Positions 8,424 through 17,584 of a stretch of DNA of 64,000 nt are shown here, piece by piece. Numbering within the stretch: the first letter of the stretch is position 1; each line of letters starts with the position of its first letter. The stretch spans positions 310,001-374,000 of the forward strand of contig CBDCRK010000032.1 in NCBI GenBank assembly GCA_965220955.1. Reading direction: 5' to 3'. The notes beneath the pieces are model-generated. The model saw only the letters and a program-made list of their open reading frames with translations, was not told where the DNA came from and made no database searches. Origin of the DNA: CBDCRK01 sp965220955 (GTDB taxonomy: Bacteria > Desulfobacterota > Binatia > Bin18 > CBDCRK01). Both the position numbers and the translations under genes were made by a program.

Positions 8424-9746
8424 CTATTCATGGTCACGGCAGATCCATACTCTCCGGATGGTTTCACCATTCATTAGAATGGCAATGACCAGCAGGGTGA
8501 GAAACGGCTGGTTGAGCAAGGCACCCAGGAAAATCAAGAACACCCGCACATCGCGGCCGAGGCGAAGACCTCTGCCGGAGGTGATACGAATGCGCATGAC
8601 ACTGTCGTATTTATCGGCGGTGTAGCTCAGCATGAAGGAACCGATAATCGCCAGGAAACCCACGAAAAGGACCTGTCCGTCACCGCCGCTGGCATGTATA
8701 TGCCAGGTCAGTCCGAACAGCAGCAAGGCGTCGGCATAACGGTCCAGCACCGCGTCGAACCAGCCGCCAAAGGCACTTTCACTGAACTTCAGCCGCGCCA
8801 CCTCGCCGTCGCAGCCGTCGATTACCGAGGCAAACTGGGCGAGCACTGCGCCAGCCGCCAAGGCAGGATAACCGCCGGCGGCAAGCAGCCCCGCGGCCAG
8901 GACGGAACAGAGAAACGACACCAGCGATATCTGGTTGGGCGTCACCGGGACCCGTGCCAGGTATCGGGAGATTCTGATCGACAAGGGGCGGTTGAGGTGC
9001 CTGGACACCGGGCCGTCGCTGGGCTTGTTCTGCAACCGAGTAAGTAGAGCACCCTCCGCCTTATCCAGGGCCTTGGGATCGTCTACATCCAGCCAGAGCC
9101 TGCCGTCGATGTCCAACCCATTGACCCTGGCCGCCGCCGCCAAGCAGCGCACGCTGCCGGTCAGGCTGGTATCACCCCGTTCCGCCATGCTGCGCTCCAG
9201 GGCATCGAACAGCGCGGGGGTACACAGAAAGATACCGGTGTCAAAGCCATTGAATCCCGCCAGGCCCTTGCCAATGTCGCGCACCTTGCCGTTCTCGATT
9301 TGCACCCGGGTGACATCCTCCATGTCGATCAGAGGATTAGCCGTATCACAGTCCACGGCCAGCGTTATCTCCCCCTGGCCGGGCGGTTGCTTAACCAGCT
9401 CGCGCACAATGGCCGGGTCGAACACATGATCCGCCATTAACAGGAGAAAAGGCTTATCCAGGTACTCTTTGGCCTTGAGGATCGACAGCCCGTTGCCCTT
9501 TTCCCCGGTGTTGTTGATGATATGGGTGATGCTTATAGGACAGCGACGGGCCAGGCCGTTCAGGAAGTGGCGCACCTGGTCTCCGTGGTGACCGCTGACT
9601 ACACAGAAATCATCAATCCCGGCCTCGATGGCGGAGCGGATCACCCGTTCGATAAGCGGTATCCCCAGAAGAGGAATGAGGGGCTTGGTCTTACCTCTGG
9701 GCTGTAGCCGGCTGCCTTTCCCGGCCGCGATGATCAGGCATTTCAT
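8424..9746 (-). CDS. Bifunctional inositol-1-P cytidylyltransferase / CDP-inositol:inositol-1-P transferase (IPCT-DIPPS type)
   Basis: A two-domain protein of 440 residues. Residues about 1-230 form a nucleotidyltransferase (start CLIIAAGKGSRLQPRGKTKP, then MADHVFDPA). Residues about 245-440 form a membrane CDP-alcohol phosphatidyltransferase with the signature D-x2-DG-x2-AR-x8-G-x3-D-x3-D seen as DGCDGEVARLKF...GGWFDAVLD. This order is that of the IPCT-DIPPS enzymes of Archaeoglobus, Aquifex and Thermotoga, which make CDP-inositol and then di-myo-inositol-phosphate phosphate. The adjacent inositol-phosphate synthase supports that substrate. An inositol-phospholipid role is the main alternative. 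Its start overlaps the end of the upstream gene by 56 bases. The segment appears richer in G+C than its flanks, hinting at transfer. Confidence 0.82.
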   Translation of the reverse strand: MKCLIIAAGKGSRLQPRGKTKPLIPLLGIPLIERVIRSAIEAGIDDFCVVSGHHGDQVRHFLNGLARRCPISITHIINNTGEKGNGLSILKAKEYLDKPFLLLMADHVFDPAIVRELVKQPPGQGEITLAVDCDTANPLIDMEDVTRVQIENGKVRDIGKGLAGFNGFDTGIFLCTPALFDALERSMAERGDTSLTGSVRCLAAAARVNGLDIDGRLWLDVDDPKALDKAEGALLTRLQNKPSDGPVSRHLNRPLSIRISRYLARVPVTPNQISLVSFLCSVLAAGLLAAGGYPALAAGAVLAQFASVIDGCDGEVARLKFSESAFGGWFDAVLDRYADALLLFGLTWHIHASGGDGQVLFVGFLAIIGSFMLSYTADKYDSVMRIRITSGRGLRLGRDVRVFLIFLGALLNQPFLTLLVIAILMNGETIRRVWICRDHE

Positions 9747-10854
9747 CGAGCGTTTCTCCCCAGGTTCCGTTGATAAAGGCCTCGGTCATGAGGTAGGCTT
9801 CCTCATCGGTGTGTTGACAGGGCGGATGCTTCATGAAATAGGCCGACGGCGCGTATAGAACACCTCCTGTGCTTCGGCCCAGCGCTAGCTTGCAACAGCG
9901 AATGGCGTCAATAGCCACACCGGCGGAATTGGGAGAGTCCTCCACCGACAGACGCAGCTCCAGGTTCATGGGCACATCGCCGAACAGCTTACCTTCCATG
10001 CGGATGAAACACAGCTTGTTGTCCTTTTGCCAGGCCACGTAGTCACTGGGTCCTATGTGGATGTTCTCGTCATCCAGCCGCCGGGCCGCCACCGATTGCA
10101 CGGCTTCCGTTTTAGACTCCTTCTTGGAGACAAGGCGGCTGCGGTTAAGCATATTGAGAAAATCGGTGTTTCCCCCGGTGTTGAGCTGGTAAGTGCGTTC
10201 CAGCTTCACCCCCCGCTTCTTGAACAGATCGGTCAGGGTGCGGTGGAGGATTGTGGCGCCCAGCTGTGCCTTGATGTCATCGCCGATGAGGGGGAGGTTT
10301 TTGTCCTCGAAGCGCCTGGCCCAGGCCGGATCGCTGGCAATAAATACGGGGATGTTATTAATAAAGGCAACCCCGGCTTCCAGAGCGCATTGCGCATACA
10401 GACGGGTGGCCTGCTCCGAACCCACCGGCAGGTAATTCAACACAATTTCCGCCCCCGATTCTCTCAGCACCCGCACTATCTCCTCCTGCTCAGGCTCTGG
10501 CGCCTCGGCCACAACGAAGGTGCGGCTGTCAGCATAGTCGCCCATGTGCTCGGAGAATCCGTCCAGGACCCGCCCCATGCGCACCCTTACACCAGTCTTG
10601 GGGATATCGCGGTAGAATACCGTGGTGCAGTTGGGTTTTTCGAAGATCGCTTCGGCCACATCCTGGCCCACCTTGCGCCGGTCGATGTCAAATGCCGCTA
10701 CCACCTCGATGTCGTGGGGATGGTAGCCGCCAATATCCCAGTGCATCAGGCCAATGGTGTCTTCCTCATCCTTGCCCTGGTAATAATGGATTCCCTGGAT
10801 CAGGGAGCTGGCGCAGTTACCAACCCCAACAATGACAATCTTAATTTTGTTCAT
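9691..10854 (-). CDS. ino1: Inositol-3-phosphate synthase
   Basis: NAD-dependent conversion of glucose-6-phosphate to L-myo-inositol-1-phosphate. The N-terminus IKIVIVGVGNCASSLIQGIHYY carries the Rossmann GxGxxxS/N fingerprint. DIEVVAAFDIDRRKVGQD, the NYLPVGSEQATRLYAQCALE block and the GDDIKAQLGATILHR and NTGGNTDFLNM segments are family signatures. At 387 residues it belongs to the shorter archaeal/actinobacterial/Thermotoga-type synthases rather than the 500-residue eukaryotic form. It is transcribed first, ahead of the cytidylyltransferase/transferase gene. Confidence 0.92.
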   Translation of the reverse strand: MNKIKIVIVGVGNCASSLIQGIHYYQGKDEEDTIGLMHWDIGGYHPHDIEVVAAFDIDRRKVGQDVAEAIFEKPNCTTVFYRDIPKTGVRVRMGRVLDGFSEHMGDYADSRTFVVAEAPEPEQEEIVRVLRESGAEIVLNYLPVGSEQATRLYAQCALEAGVAFINNIPVFIASDPAWARRFEDKNLPLIGDDIKAQLGATILHRTLTDLFKKRGVKLERTYQLNTGGNTDFLNMLNRSRLVSKKESKTEAVQSVAARRLDDENIHIGPSDYVAWQKDNKLCFIRMEGKLFGDVPMNLELRLSVEDSPNSAGVAIDAIRCCKLALGRSTGGVLYAPSAYFMKHPPCQHTDEEAYLMTEAFINGTWGETLDEMPDHRGRERQPATAQR

Positions 10855-10965
10855 CCGTTGTTAACCTCCTAAGATACGTGTGACTTCATGCGCATCCCTC
10901 AAGCTCCAATCAGCTAGCCTCTAGCACCTCCTCCCCGGACTAGCCCACCAGGGCCAAGGGCACAC

Positions 10966-11367
10966 TTACCCGCGCTCCCGATAGAATTTTTCGAGCTGCT
11001 TTCGTTGCTGAGAGCTGAGTACGCCTCGCCCTTCGAGGCACTCGGCGGCTGTGGCAAGCAATTCCCCCTCGCCTAGCGTCAACTCTACGCTATCATTTAA
11101 CGCCTTCAATATCCACCGCAGACGGGCTTGTTCAAGGATAACAGTCTTAGCGGGAAGATTCGCCGGCTTCACATCTGGGCCTCGAGAAAGAGGAAGGGGG
11201 GCGTCTCTGAGCGGCTCCTCTTTGCGCTCTCCTTCTGCCAGGGCTGCTGGGGTGGACTTCTGTCCTCTCTCCAGCCGACGCTGCCGCTTGGCTTCGGCCT
11301 TGCGACGCCGCTCAGCTTCCCGGCGCCGGCGTTGCATGTGCTGGTTAGAGTTTCGGCCGCCCGCCAT
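10966..11367 (-). CDS. Hypothetical basic protein
   Basis: 133 residues with a strongly basic, helical N-terminal third (Arg/Lys/Glu repeats such as RRRREAERRRKAEAKRQRR), a Pro-rich linker, and a more ordered C-terminal segment (AKTVILEQARLRWILKALND, ELLATAAECLEG). The N-terminus could bind nucleic acid. No family was recognised. It lies between the inositol genes and the RNA-binding protein gene, all on the minus strand. Confidence 0.45.
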   Translation of the reverse strand: MAGGRNSNQHMQRRRREAERRRKAEAKRQRRLERGQKSTPAALAEGERKEEPLRDAPLPLSRGPDVKPANLPAKTVILEQARLRWILKALNDSVELTLGEGELLATAAECLEGRGVLSSQQRKQLEKFYRERG

Positions 11368-11583
11368 ATCTCATGAGTCCTCACTCCTCGGTTTGGACAA
11401 ACCGGGTGAAGCCCTTCTGGCACAGGCAAAAGATGGACAGCCCGCGGGTATAGGTCGTGAGATGATTCCAGGCTATTTCCAATAGCGCGGCCAGCAGGAC
11501 TTCTTCCCGAGGTGGCACTGAACCTTGGTGGCTATGTTCAGCGTTGCCAAGTCAAATAAAGGTTTAGAATCGCTCTAGGGAGT

Positions 11584-11886
11584 CTACCAGCGTCGCTCTC
11601 GTCTACCCCCACTATCTGAGCGTCTCCCCGAGCGCTCTTCTCTGGGTCGAGCCTCATTGACTTTGAGGCTACGTCCTTTTAGCTCATACCCATCAAATTG
11701 CTTAATGGCCGCCTGCGCTTCCTCGCCCGACGCCATCTCCACAAAACCAAACCCTTTGGATCGACCTGAATCTCTGTCCATAATGATGTTCGCGGACTCC
11801 ACAGTGCCCACCTCAGCAAAGAGATCTTGGAGCTCCGTCTGCGTCGTATCGTAAGAGAGATTGCCAATATACAGCTTCGTTGCCAT
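11584..11886 (-). CDS. RRM-domain RNA-binding protein
   Basis: A single RNA-recognition motif fills residues 3-80, with RNP2 LYIGNLS and RNP1 KGFGFVEM, followed by a short Arg/Gly/Ser-rich tail (ERSGRRSDSGGRRERRW). At 100 residues it is the classic small bacterial/cyanobacterial Rbp type, often cold-induced and thought to act as an RNA chaperone. The start is supported by a ggaggt Shine-Dalgarno sequence. A 9-bp hairpin lies in the untranslated leader just upstream. Confidence 0.93.
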   Translation of the reverse strand: MATKLYIGNLSYDTTQTELQDLFAEVGTVESANIIMDRDSGRSKGFGFVEMASGEEAQAAIKQFDGYELKGRSLKVNEARPREERSGRRSDSGGRRERRW

Positions 11887-11911
11887 TGCTACCTCCTGCG
11901 GTGCATAAACA

Positions 11912-11948
11912 AAGACCCCTGGAACCCTGAGCGGCTCGAAGGGGTCTT
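11912..11948 (-). promoter_or_regulatory. Hairpin in the leader of the RRM gene
   Basis: Perfect 9-bp inverted repeat aagacccct / aggggtctt with a 19-base loop. On the minus strand it is followed by TTTGTTTATG and then, about 25 bases on, by the RRM gene start. It may be an attenuator or an RNA-stability/autoregulatory element; the sequence alone does not decide. Confidence 0.4.
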
Positions 11949-12096
11949 AGAATCTCGAAGCTGCTCGACAACCCAACAGACTGAACCAGTAACTAATATT
12001 CCCTATATACCACTATCGTCCTATTAACAAAGGGGGATAGCATGGTAAATCAGTCACTTATGCTTATGACTGTTACTGTCTTCCTAGGCTACCGAT

Positions 12097-13068
12097 TTAT
12101 CTGGACAAATCGGTTTGGAGCGCTCTCTTGTTTGCCCGGTTGGATAAGCGCTCAGCATTTCTTTCTACCGATTCTGGTCCGCTTAAGCAGGCCTTAAAAA
12201 AAACACCCAAATAACTGGGATCTACCACGGCTCCCTTTCTTTTAATTTCAGGCCGCAACGCCTTGTGAAGTTTTTGCAGATTATACCAAGGCACGGCTGG
12301 ATATACGTGGTGGCCAATGTGGTAATTGATATTATTCCAGAAAAAACTCTGTGCCTGATTACTTATGATGGTTCGAGTCCCTACAAGTTGCCCCGTGTCC
12401 CAGGGCGTTTCATAATGTTCAGCAATAAACCGGACACTATTGAGAAAAGTAAAAATATAGGCTGGCATGAACCACAGCTTCAGAAACTGATCTAGTATGC
12501 CAAGTCTTGTGGTCCAAACGATTAGACCTGTATAGAGCACTACCCGAAGAGATAACTCAGCCACATGAATCAATAACTTCTTTCCACGAAACTTCTGAAA
12601 CGGGTAAATAAAACTAAACTGTATGATGGTGAGAATTCCACCAACAAAAATATAAGCGTAAAAAAGAACGAAATCTAAGAACCCACGTTTCCCCATAGTA
12701 AATGCATCAGGGTCTTTGGGGCTTCGGTTATAACGATGATGCTCCAAATGATCTTCTTTGAAGGAAATAAAAGTTACGATAATTGGAAGGGTAGAGAAAA
12801 TTCCGAAAGCCCAATTTTTCCACCTGGCCTTAAAGAGCACATTGTGGGTACAGTCATGCATAAAAGTCACAATACTCATCCACAGGTATCCTATACTCCC
12901 ATACATGAACCATTCTACCCAAACACTGGGGGTATTCCATGCCACGTACCCGCAACCAATGAGCATTCCGTAAAAGAGAGGGATCTTTAAGTTGTGAAAC
13001 CAAGTAGGTTGATACAATTCTTGTAATAAGGCAGGTGAAATCTTGTAAACGCTTTGCCCGTGACTCAT
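12097..13068 (-). CDS. Membrane fatty acid desaturase-type di-iron enzyme
   Basis: A 323-residue integral membrane protein of the FA_desaturase superfamily. The three His boxes are HDCTHN, HLEHHRY and HIGHHVYP, interleaved with hydrophobic segments (about residues 25-65, 140-165 and 180-225). The ATG at 13068 is chosen because agagg lies at proper spacing upstream and the family-like sequence starts there. The substrate could be acyl lipids, a carotenoid or an alkane. The gene is visibly more A+T-rich than its neighbours and stands alone, suggesting recent acquisition. Confidence 0.85.
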   Translation of the reverse strand: MSHGQSVYKISPALLQELYQPTWFHNLKIPLFYGMLIGCGYVAWNTPSVWVEWFMYGSIGYLWMSIVTFMHDCTHNVLFKARWKNWAFGIFSTLPIIVTFISFKEDHLEHHRYNRSPKDPDAFTMGKRGFLDFVLFYAYIFVGGILTIIQFSFIYPFQKFRGKKLLIHVAELSLRVVLYTGLIVWTTRLGILDQFLKLWFMPAYIFTFLNSVRFIAEHYETPWDTGQLVGTRTIISNQAQSFFWNNINYHIGHHVYPAVPWYNLQKLHKALRPEIKRKGAVVDPSYLGVFFKACLSGPESVERNAERLSNRANKRALQTDLSR

Positions 13069-13203
13069 TTTGGACCTCTTATTTTCATATTGCCTCCATT
13101 TAAGAATACTTCTTCCTTGAGTTGGACGATTGCTCAGGTATGCAGCCACCATAAAAGCCGTTTTAACCAATGCAACCTGATTCCCGTTTTGTTGTGTTAC
13201 TCC

Positions 13204-13446
13204 TCACGCCATCTCACCCTTCATACGCGTAGTGAGAACCTCGCGCACTCGCTTGACGTTCAGGCCAAGCAGCTGGCAGACAAAGTTTAGAGAGCCATAC
13301 TGTACATCCTCGTTCCCTAGCCATTCCTCCATCTCCTCACGCATCCTCAGCTTAGCAACTGGAGCCTTCTTGGACTGCTGGGCCAGATAGTCAGCCGTCT
13401 GGTAAGCATTATCCAAGATGGCCGCCAAAAGCTTACCCTCACCCAT
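13204..13446 (-). CDS. Small hypothetical protein, helical
   Basis: Starting at ATG 13446 (aagga about 10 bases upstream) this is an 80-residue helical protein: GEGKLLAAILDNAYQTADYL, a Lys/Arg linker, then EEMEEWLGNEDVQYGSLNFV and CQLLGLNVKRVREVL. The pattern of an E-W-(F/L) helix, a short polar loop and a CxxLGL-x4-VR helix resembles small proteins of unknown function seen in many bacteria, possibly DNA-binding. The frame extends further upstream to 13686 but that part does not look coding. Confidence 0.5.
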   Translation of the reverse strand: MGEGKLLAAILDNAYQTADYLAQQSKKAPVAKLRMREEMEEWLGNEDVQYGSLNFVCQLLGLNVKRVREVLTTRMKGEMA

Positions 13447-13633
13447 CTGACATATCCTTGCCACCGGGCTCAGCCCATACTGCAGGTCGGTATCTACAAG
13501 AGGCGCAATGAGCTGGTGGAAAGATGATCTCTGGAAGGTTACGGGGTAGGCCCGGAACTTGGACCTTCGTTGTGGAGACTTCCCCCGGCTTTGATGGCCG
13601 TGGATGTATAGCCGATGAAAACCAATCTTAAGG

Positions 13634-13747
13634 TTATGACTTGCATCGTTGAAACCAATGACCGGTGTTCTGGCCACCGCACCCACACCAGCATGTTCCC
13701 CCTGGGTTTGGATCCTTGAACTCTAGTTCCAATTTAGTCCCCTTCAC
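13634..13747 (-). CDS. Possible 37-residue Cys-rich mini-protein
   Basis: GTG start at 13747 with a strong aaaggagg six bases upstream. The peptide MKGTKLELEFKDPNPGG continues with CWCGCGGQNTG. The CxCGCGG motif resembles the opening of small zinc-binding proteins whose frame would normally continue with a GHDA-type helix. Here the frame stops 13 residues after the motif, so this may be a frameshifted remnant. Confidence 0.33.
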   Translation of the reverse strand: MKGTKLELEFKDPNPGGTCWCGCGGQNTGHWFQRCKS

Positions 13748-14275
13748 ACTCCCCCTCCTTTATGCCGCTGGCTGTTCCCCTGCCTCAATACCATTGCCAA
13801 AGACATTTATCGTCATGTTCGCGTCCCTCTGTGGTCACTCCTATGGCCGGGACCCGAATCCCGGCGCAGCCACCATAAAAATCCTCTTCCACCAGCTTAA
13901 CATATCTTTGCCTCTTGGGCCTACGGGGTTCTCCGGGCATTATCCGCGCGAAGCGATACATCATAGGTCAAGGGCACCATTGGCACCATGCCCATAAGAG
14001 TCAAGGAAGACTAACGGTGGCAAACAATAAGGGAGGCTCGACGATAATCCGTGAGATGCAGGGGCACCCCTTAGGGGTCTTGCTGGCGCCCTGCAGTTAT
14101 GGCACCGTTGCTTTTCTCTGGGCACAAGCATATGTGCAGGCAAAGTGAAAAGTACAACCGGCCGTGGATCCTTAGACGGAGGGGAAGTTTTCCATCGTTG
14201 ACGAGGGTCTTAATCGATGTCATAGTAATGCTGTATATGGAGCGGACGGCACCTGCCGACCTTTAGAAGTTGTCC
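13748..14275. other. Gene-free stretch
   Basis: About 530 bases without a supported gene on either strand. Only short frames with uneven composition occur, and none shows a recognisable domain or credible start. A small palindrome (accccttaggggt, near 14065-14077) is present. Confidence 0.5.
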
Positions 14276-15421
14276 ATGGACACAAAGCCAACGTCCGAAG
14301 AAGCGGGCGGCAAAGCGGCAGGGCTGCTCGCCGTCCTTCTCACCACCAAAAAACTTCTTATTCTTCCCCACGATAACCCGGATCCTGACTCGCTTGCTGG
14401 TGCCGCTGCGTTGCGTTCCCTTCTTAAGCACAAACTGGGGAAGCTTCCGGTTATTGGTTTAAGCGGTATTATTGGCCGCTCCGAAAACCGGGCTCTGGTG
14501 TCTGTCTTAGATATTCCTCTGGTTCCGGTAGAGGCATTGTTTCCTGATTTTCAGGGATCTGTTATCCTGATAGATACACAGCCTGGCCGGGCTAATAATG
14601 CCCTTCCTTCCCACATTACTCCCGTTGCGGTCATTGACCATCATCCAGATTGGGAGAACAGCGGCTCTGTGCCCTTTGTGGATCTTCGTGGGGGCTACGG
14701 AGCTACGTCCACTATTCTGACCGAGTATCTCCAGGAGGCCGAAGTGCCTATTGATCCCCGAGTGGCTACGGCCCTTTTTTATGGCATTTCCTCCGAAACC
14801 CAGCATCTGGGTCGGGATACTAATCCAACGGATATTGTTGCCAGCCAGTTTCTATATCCCTACGTCAACAAGCGACTTCTCAGTGAGATCGAACACCCCC
14901 CTCTTTCTCGGGAGTATTTTCGCCTGGTCGGTCAGGCGGTACATAACGCCGTGCTGTATGGGGATACCGTTGTGACCCTACTGGAAGCAGTTCCCTATCC
15001 GGACGCGGTGGCCGAGGTGGCCGACTTTCTTCTGCGTCTGGATAGCGTTAAATGGTCAGTGTGTCTCGCGCCCTATAAGGATTTTTTCTATGTCTCCCTG
15101 CGAACAAACGATGCCAACGCCAGAGCGGGTCTTCTACTTGCTTCCATTTTACCTTCTGGGATGGCCGGTGGACACGGCATGGTTGCCGGGGGGAAAATCA
15201 AGGTCTTGCGGCGTAGGTGGAAGGAGATGGCTTGCAAGATTGTGCAGGACCTTCTCCAGGCGCTAGGGAAAGCAGGATTGCGCGCTCAGCTGTTGGTGAA
15301 TCGTAAAGACGGAAAACGAGGCGGTGAAGAAACTGTTTCCCGTCCCTTGCCCGCTTCCTCCCAACTCCAGGGCTCCAAAGGGGTCGGCGAAACCAAAGAA
15401 GCGCCTCCAGGCAGTGCCTGA
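14276..15421 (+). CDS. DHH/DHHA1-family phosphoesterase (NrnA-like)
   Basis: A cytoplasmic phosphoesterase of the DHH superfamily, 381 residues. Metal-binding motifs are HDNPDPDSLAGA (motif I), LIDTQPG (motif II), VIDHHPDW (motif III, the DHH motif) and YGISSETQHLGRD (motif IV). The C-terminal DHHA1 domain ends with GGHGMVAGGKI. Relatives degrade oligoribonucleotides, pAp or cyclic dinucleotides; the exact substrate is not determinable here. The stop codon overlaps by one base with the start of the damaged tamA, so the two were probably one operon. Confidence 0.88.
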   Translation: MDTKPTSEEAGGKAAGLLAVLLTTKKLLILPHDNPDPDSLAGAAALRSLLKHKLGKLPVIGLSGIIGRSENRALVSVLDIPLVPVEALFPDFQGSVILIDTQPGRANNALPSHITPVAVIDHHPDWENSGSVPFVDLRGGYGATSTILTEYLQEAEVPIDPRVATALFYGISSETQHLGRDTNPTDIVASQFLYPYVNKRLLSEIEHPPLSREYFRLVGQAVHNAVLYGDTVVTLLEAVPYPDAVAEVADFLLRLDSVKWSVCLAPYKDFFYVSLRTNDANARAGLLLASILPSGMAGGHGMVAGGKIKVLRRRWKEMACKIVQDLLQALGKAGLRAQLLVNRKDGKRGGEETVSRPLPASSQLQGSKGVGETKEAPPGSA

Positions 15422-16036
15422 TGCGGGTAAGAGGACTGCTGTTCTGCTATGCTCTCACCGCGTGGTTCTGGTGTGACTCAGTCGTACTGGCACTGACCGT
15501 TGATGATCTCGATCCAGAGCAAGAGTGGCGAGTCGAAAAAATTCTCCTCCGGGGAATACGGCCCTCCCTGAGCGGGAACTGTTGGCAGAGCTACTGACTA
15601 AGGAGCGGCCCTGGTACTTTCCTTGGCAGAACCGTCCGGTTTTTGATCCCATTACGTTTGTTACAGACCTCGAACGGTTGCAGCGCTTCTGTGAAGCGCA
15701 GGGGTATTACCGGTGTCGAGTGAGTTATGATCTGCAAGTCCATACACCTAAGACTCTTGTCCTTGTACACATCCAAGTGGGGGAGAATCCTCTCTTCACC
15801 GTGGCACAAGTAAGGGTTGAGACGCCCGGCTATACTCAGAACCCAACGGATTCTTCCAGCGGAGCACCACCACCCCCTTGATCTGCTGCTGGACAACCTT
15901 GAGTTTGCTGCCGGTTTGGGGGCTAGCTATGCCACGCTTTTGGGGCCTTTACGACTCGATTTGGGATTTCCCTTTGATCCCCCCCCGAGGAGATCAGGCC
16001 TGGCAGGTGCACTTCAGCATTGGACAGTTTTTTTAG
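15421..16036 (+). pseudogene. tamA: TamA/BamA-like outer-membrane assembly protein, broken
   Basis: The frame opens at ATG 15421 with a signal peptide (RGLLFCYALTAWFWCDSVVLA), then ILLRGIRP. A one-base loss near 15570 shifts to another frame, which continues with PERELLAELL and a POTRA-like region (FVTDLERLQRFCEAQGYYRC, TLVLVHIQVGENPLF). After about 15,830 the frame changes again and only the last strands of an Omp85 barrel remain (GLGASYATLLGPLRLDLGFP), with a further frame change at an eight-C run to finish QVHFSIGQFF and TAG. Most of the roughly 300-residue barrel is missing. TamA normally pairs with TamB, the next gene. The losses make a functional protein very unlikely. Confidence 0.8.
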
Positions 16037-16038
16037 CT

Positions 16039-17556
16039 ATGAAGAGCCTCCTGCTATATCTTCGTCGAACGGTTCTCTTCCTGGCAGTCCTGCTTCTGGT
16101 TGGGGTAGTAGGGGGAGTTCTCTTCACGCATACGGAACGTTTTCGCCTGCTGTTGCGCGAAGAATTAGTGGGTTTTCTCAACACCTCTTTTCGTGGCGAG
16201 GTTGCTCTGGAGCGGATTGAGGGGTCGCTATGGGGAAACCTAACCCTGCGTAATCTTGCGGTAGGATACCAGGGAGCTGAAATCCTCCATATCCCCCGTG
16301 TCACATTGAGCTACTCTCTGATCCCGCTGCTGCGGGGCCGAGCACAAGTTTTCCGCTTGGAAGGCTTTGAACCGGTGATGCGGCTGAAGCAAGATGCGGA
16401 GGGCCGCTGGAATTTGCTTCAGGCTTTTTCTTCGCCAGTAGAGGAACCAGAGGAAGTCTCGGCAGGGGAGGGCAGGCTGGCCGTTCTGCTGGATGCCGTG
16501 GTGTTGCAGGGAGCACAGATAGACCTGACTCTTGCGGGTGAAGATGAAGAAGAAAGATATCATTTGGCTGAGACGGCCCTCGATGCACAAGTTAGAGTCT
16601 GGCCGTTAGGTCTTGAGGTCCAGGTTCGTCGCCTGGTTGCTCACTTAGCTGTGCCGGGGTTGCCGCAGGTCCAGGTGAAAGCCTCCCTGGCCTATCAGAA
16701 TATAACTTCACCTGCCACGGTGAGTGTAAGTGAGCTAAGGCTAGGTACCAAACACTCGCGGGTGCGGTTAACGGGTGAAATTGATGATCTAAGTACCCTG
16801 GATACGGATGCTGAGCTATTGATCGAGAAGTTGGCAGTCTCCGATCTGATCTATATCTTTCCGGATTGGCCTCTTAAGCAGGACTTATCTGGGACCCTGC
16901 GTGTCACCGGGCCGCTGGCCAGCCTCCATGGCAATCTTGTTCTGGCCGCGGTTGGTGCCATTGAAGCGGTACGTGGCTGGGCTGCATTCCAGGGGCGCCA
17001 ATTTGCCCTGAGTCAAGGTCGGCTTACATTTGCCGGGGAGAAGGAGGTCAATCCTGCACTTGACATTGTGGCCCAGTATCGTTTGCCCGAATATCCCGAA
17101 TATACTGTAGGGGTGGTTGTGGGTGGCACCGCGAAAAAGCCTGCGTTGACCCTGCGTAGTGAGCCTTCTTTAGATCATGCCGACATCCTGGCCGTGTTGC
17201 TTTTTGGCAAGCCGGCCAGTGCTCTGGGTCAGGGGGAACAGGTTGCCTTGCACCAGAAGGCTATTGCCATCACCAGCGGCTATGCAGCTGCCGAGATTGG
17301 CCAGTCGGTGTCACGGTTCCTGGGGCTTGATAGTCTGGGGATTGACCTGCGGCAAATTGACTTTACCGATGGTCGCATTGGTTTTGGTCAGTACCTTACT
17401 CGCAAAACCTATGTTTCGGCTTCTCAGGATCTTGCCGGAGAGAAAGGACAAGAGGTATCCGTGGAATACCGGCTGGCTCCTGAATGGGAGATTACCACTT
17501 CAACTAGCTCCAGCGGCTCTAGTGGTGCCGATATCTTTTGGCAGAAGCAATATTAG
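16039..17556 (+). CDS. tamB: TamB-like translocation/lipid-transfer protein, internally shortened
   Basis: 505 residues against the usual 1,200 or more. An N-terminal membrane anchor (residues about 4-30) and the start of the AsmA-like/TamB groove (GEVALERIEGSLWGNLTLRN) are present. The sequence then passes abruptly, near residue 300, into the C-terminal DUF490 domain (FQGRQFALSQGRLTFAG, NPALDIVAQYRLPEYPEY, LRSEPSLDHADILAVLLFG), and ends IFWQKQY. The middle of the groove is missing but the frame is kept. TamB spans the periplasm to move phospholipid, so a protein of less than half length probably could not bridge it. It begins 2 bases after the broken tamA. Confidence 0.75.
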   Translation: MKSLLLYLRRTVLFLAVLLLVGVVGGVLFTHTERFRLLLREELVGFLNTSFRGEVALERIEGSLWGNLTLRNLAVGYQGAEILHIPRVTLSYSLIPLLRGRAQVFRLEGFEPVMRLKQDAEGRWNLLQAFSSPVEEPEEVSAGEGRLAVLLDAVVLQGAQIDLTLAGEDEEERYHLAETALDAQVRVWPLGLEVQVRRLVAHLAVPGLPQVQVKASLAYQNITSPATVSVSELRLGTKHSRVRLTGEIDDLSTLDTDAELLIEKLAVSDLIYIFPDWPLKQDLSGTLRVTGPLASLHGNLVLAAVGAIEAVRGWAAFQGRQFALSQGRLTFAGEKEVNPALDIVAQYRLPEYPEYTVGVVVGGTAKKPALTLRSEPSLDHADILAVLLFGKPASALGQGEQVALHQKAIAITSGYAAAEIGQSVSRFLGLDSLGIDLRQIDFTDGRIGFGQYLTRKTYVSASQDLAGEKGQEVSVEYRLAPEWEITTSTSSSGSSGADIFWQKQY

Positions 17557-17584
17557 GCTAGTTCTGGTATTGTTGGTAAAAGCA

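Noticed and set aside
13068..13170. 34-residue N-terminal extension of the desaturase
   Set aside because: It contains no family sequence, and ATG 13068 has agagg at proper spacing.
13447..13686. Longer form of the 80-residue minus-strand protein
   Set aside because: The upstream extension has biased, non-conserved sequence and no RBS, while ATG 13446 has aagga upstream and begins the conserved-looking part.
14040..14150. Plus-strand gene after 13665
   Set aside because: Only short overlapping frames rich in Pro, His and Ser, no RBS and no domain; treated as non-coding.
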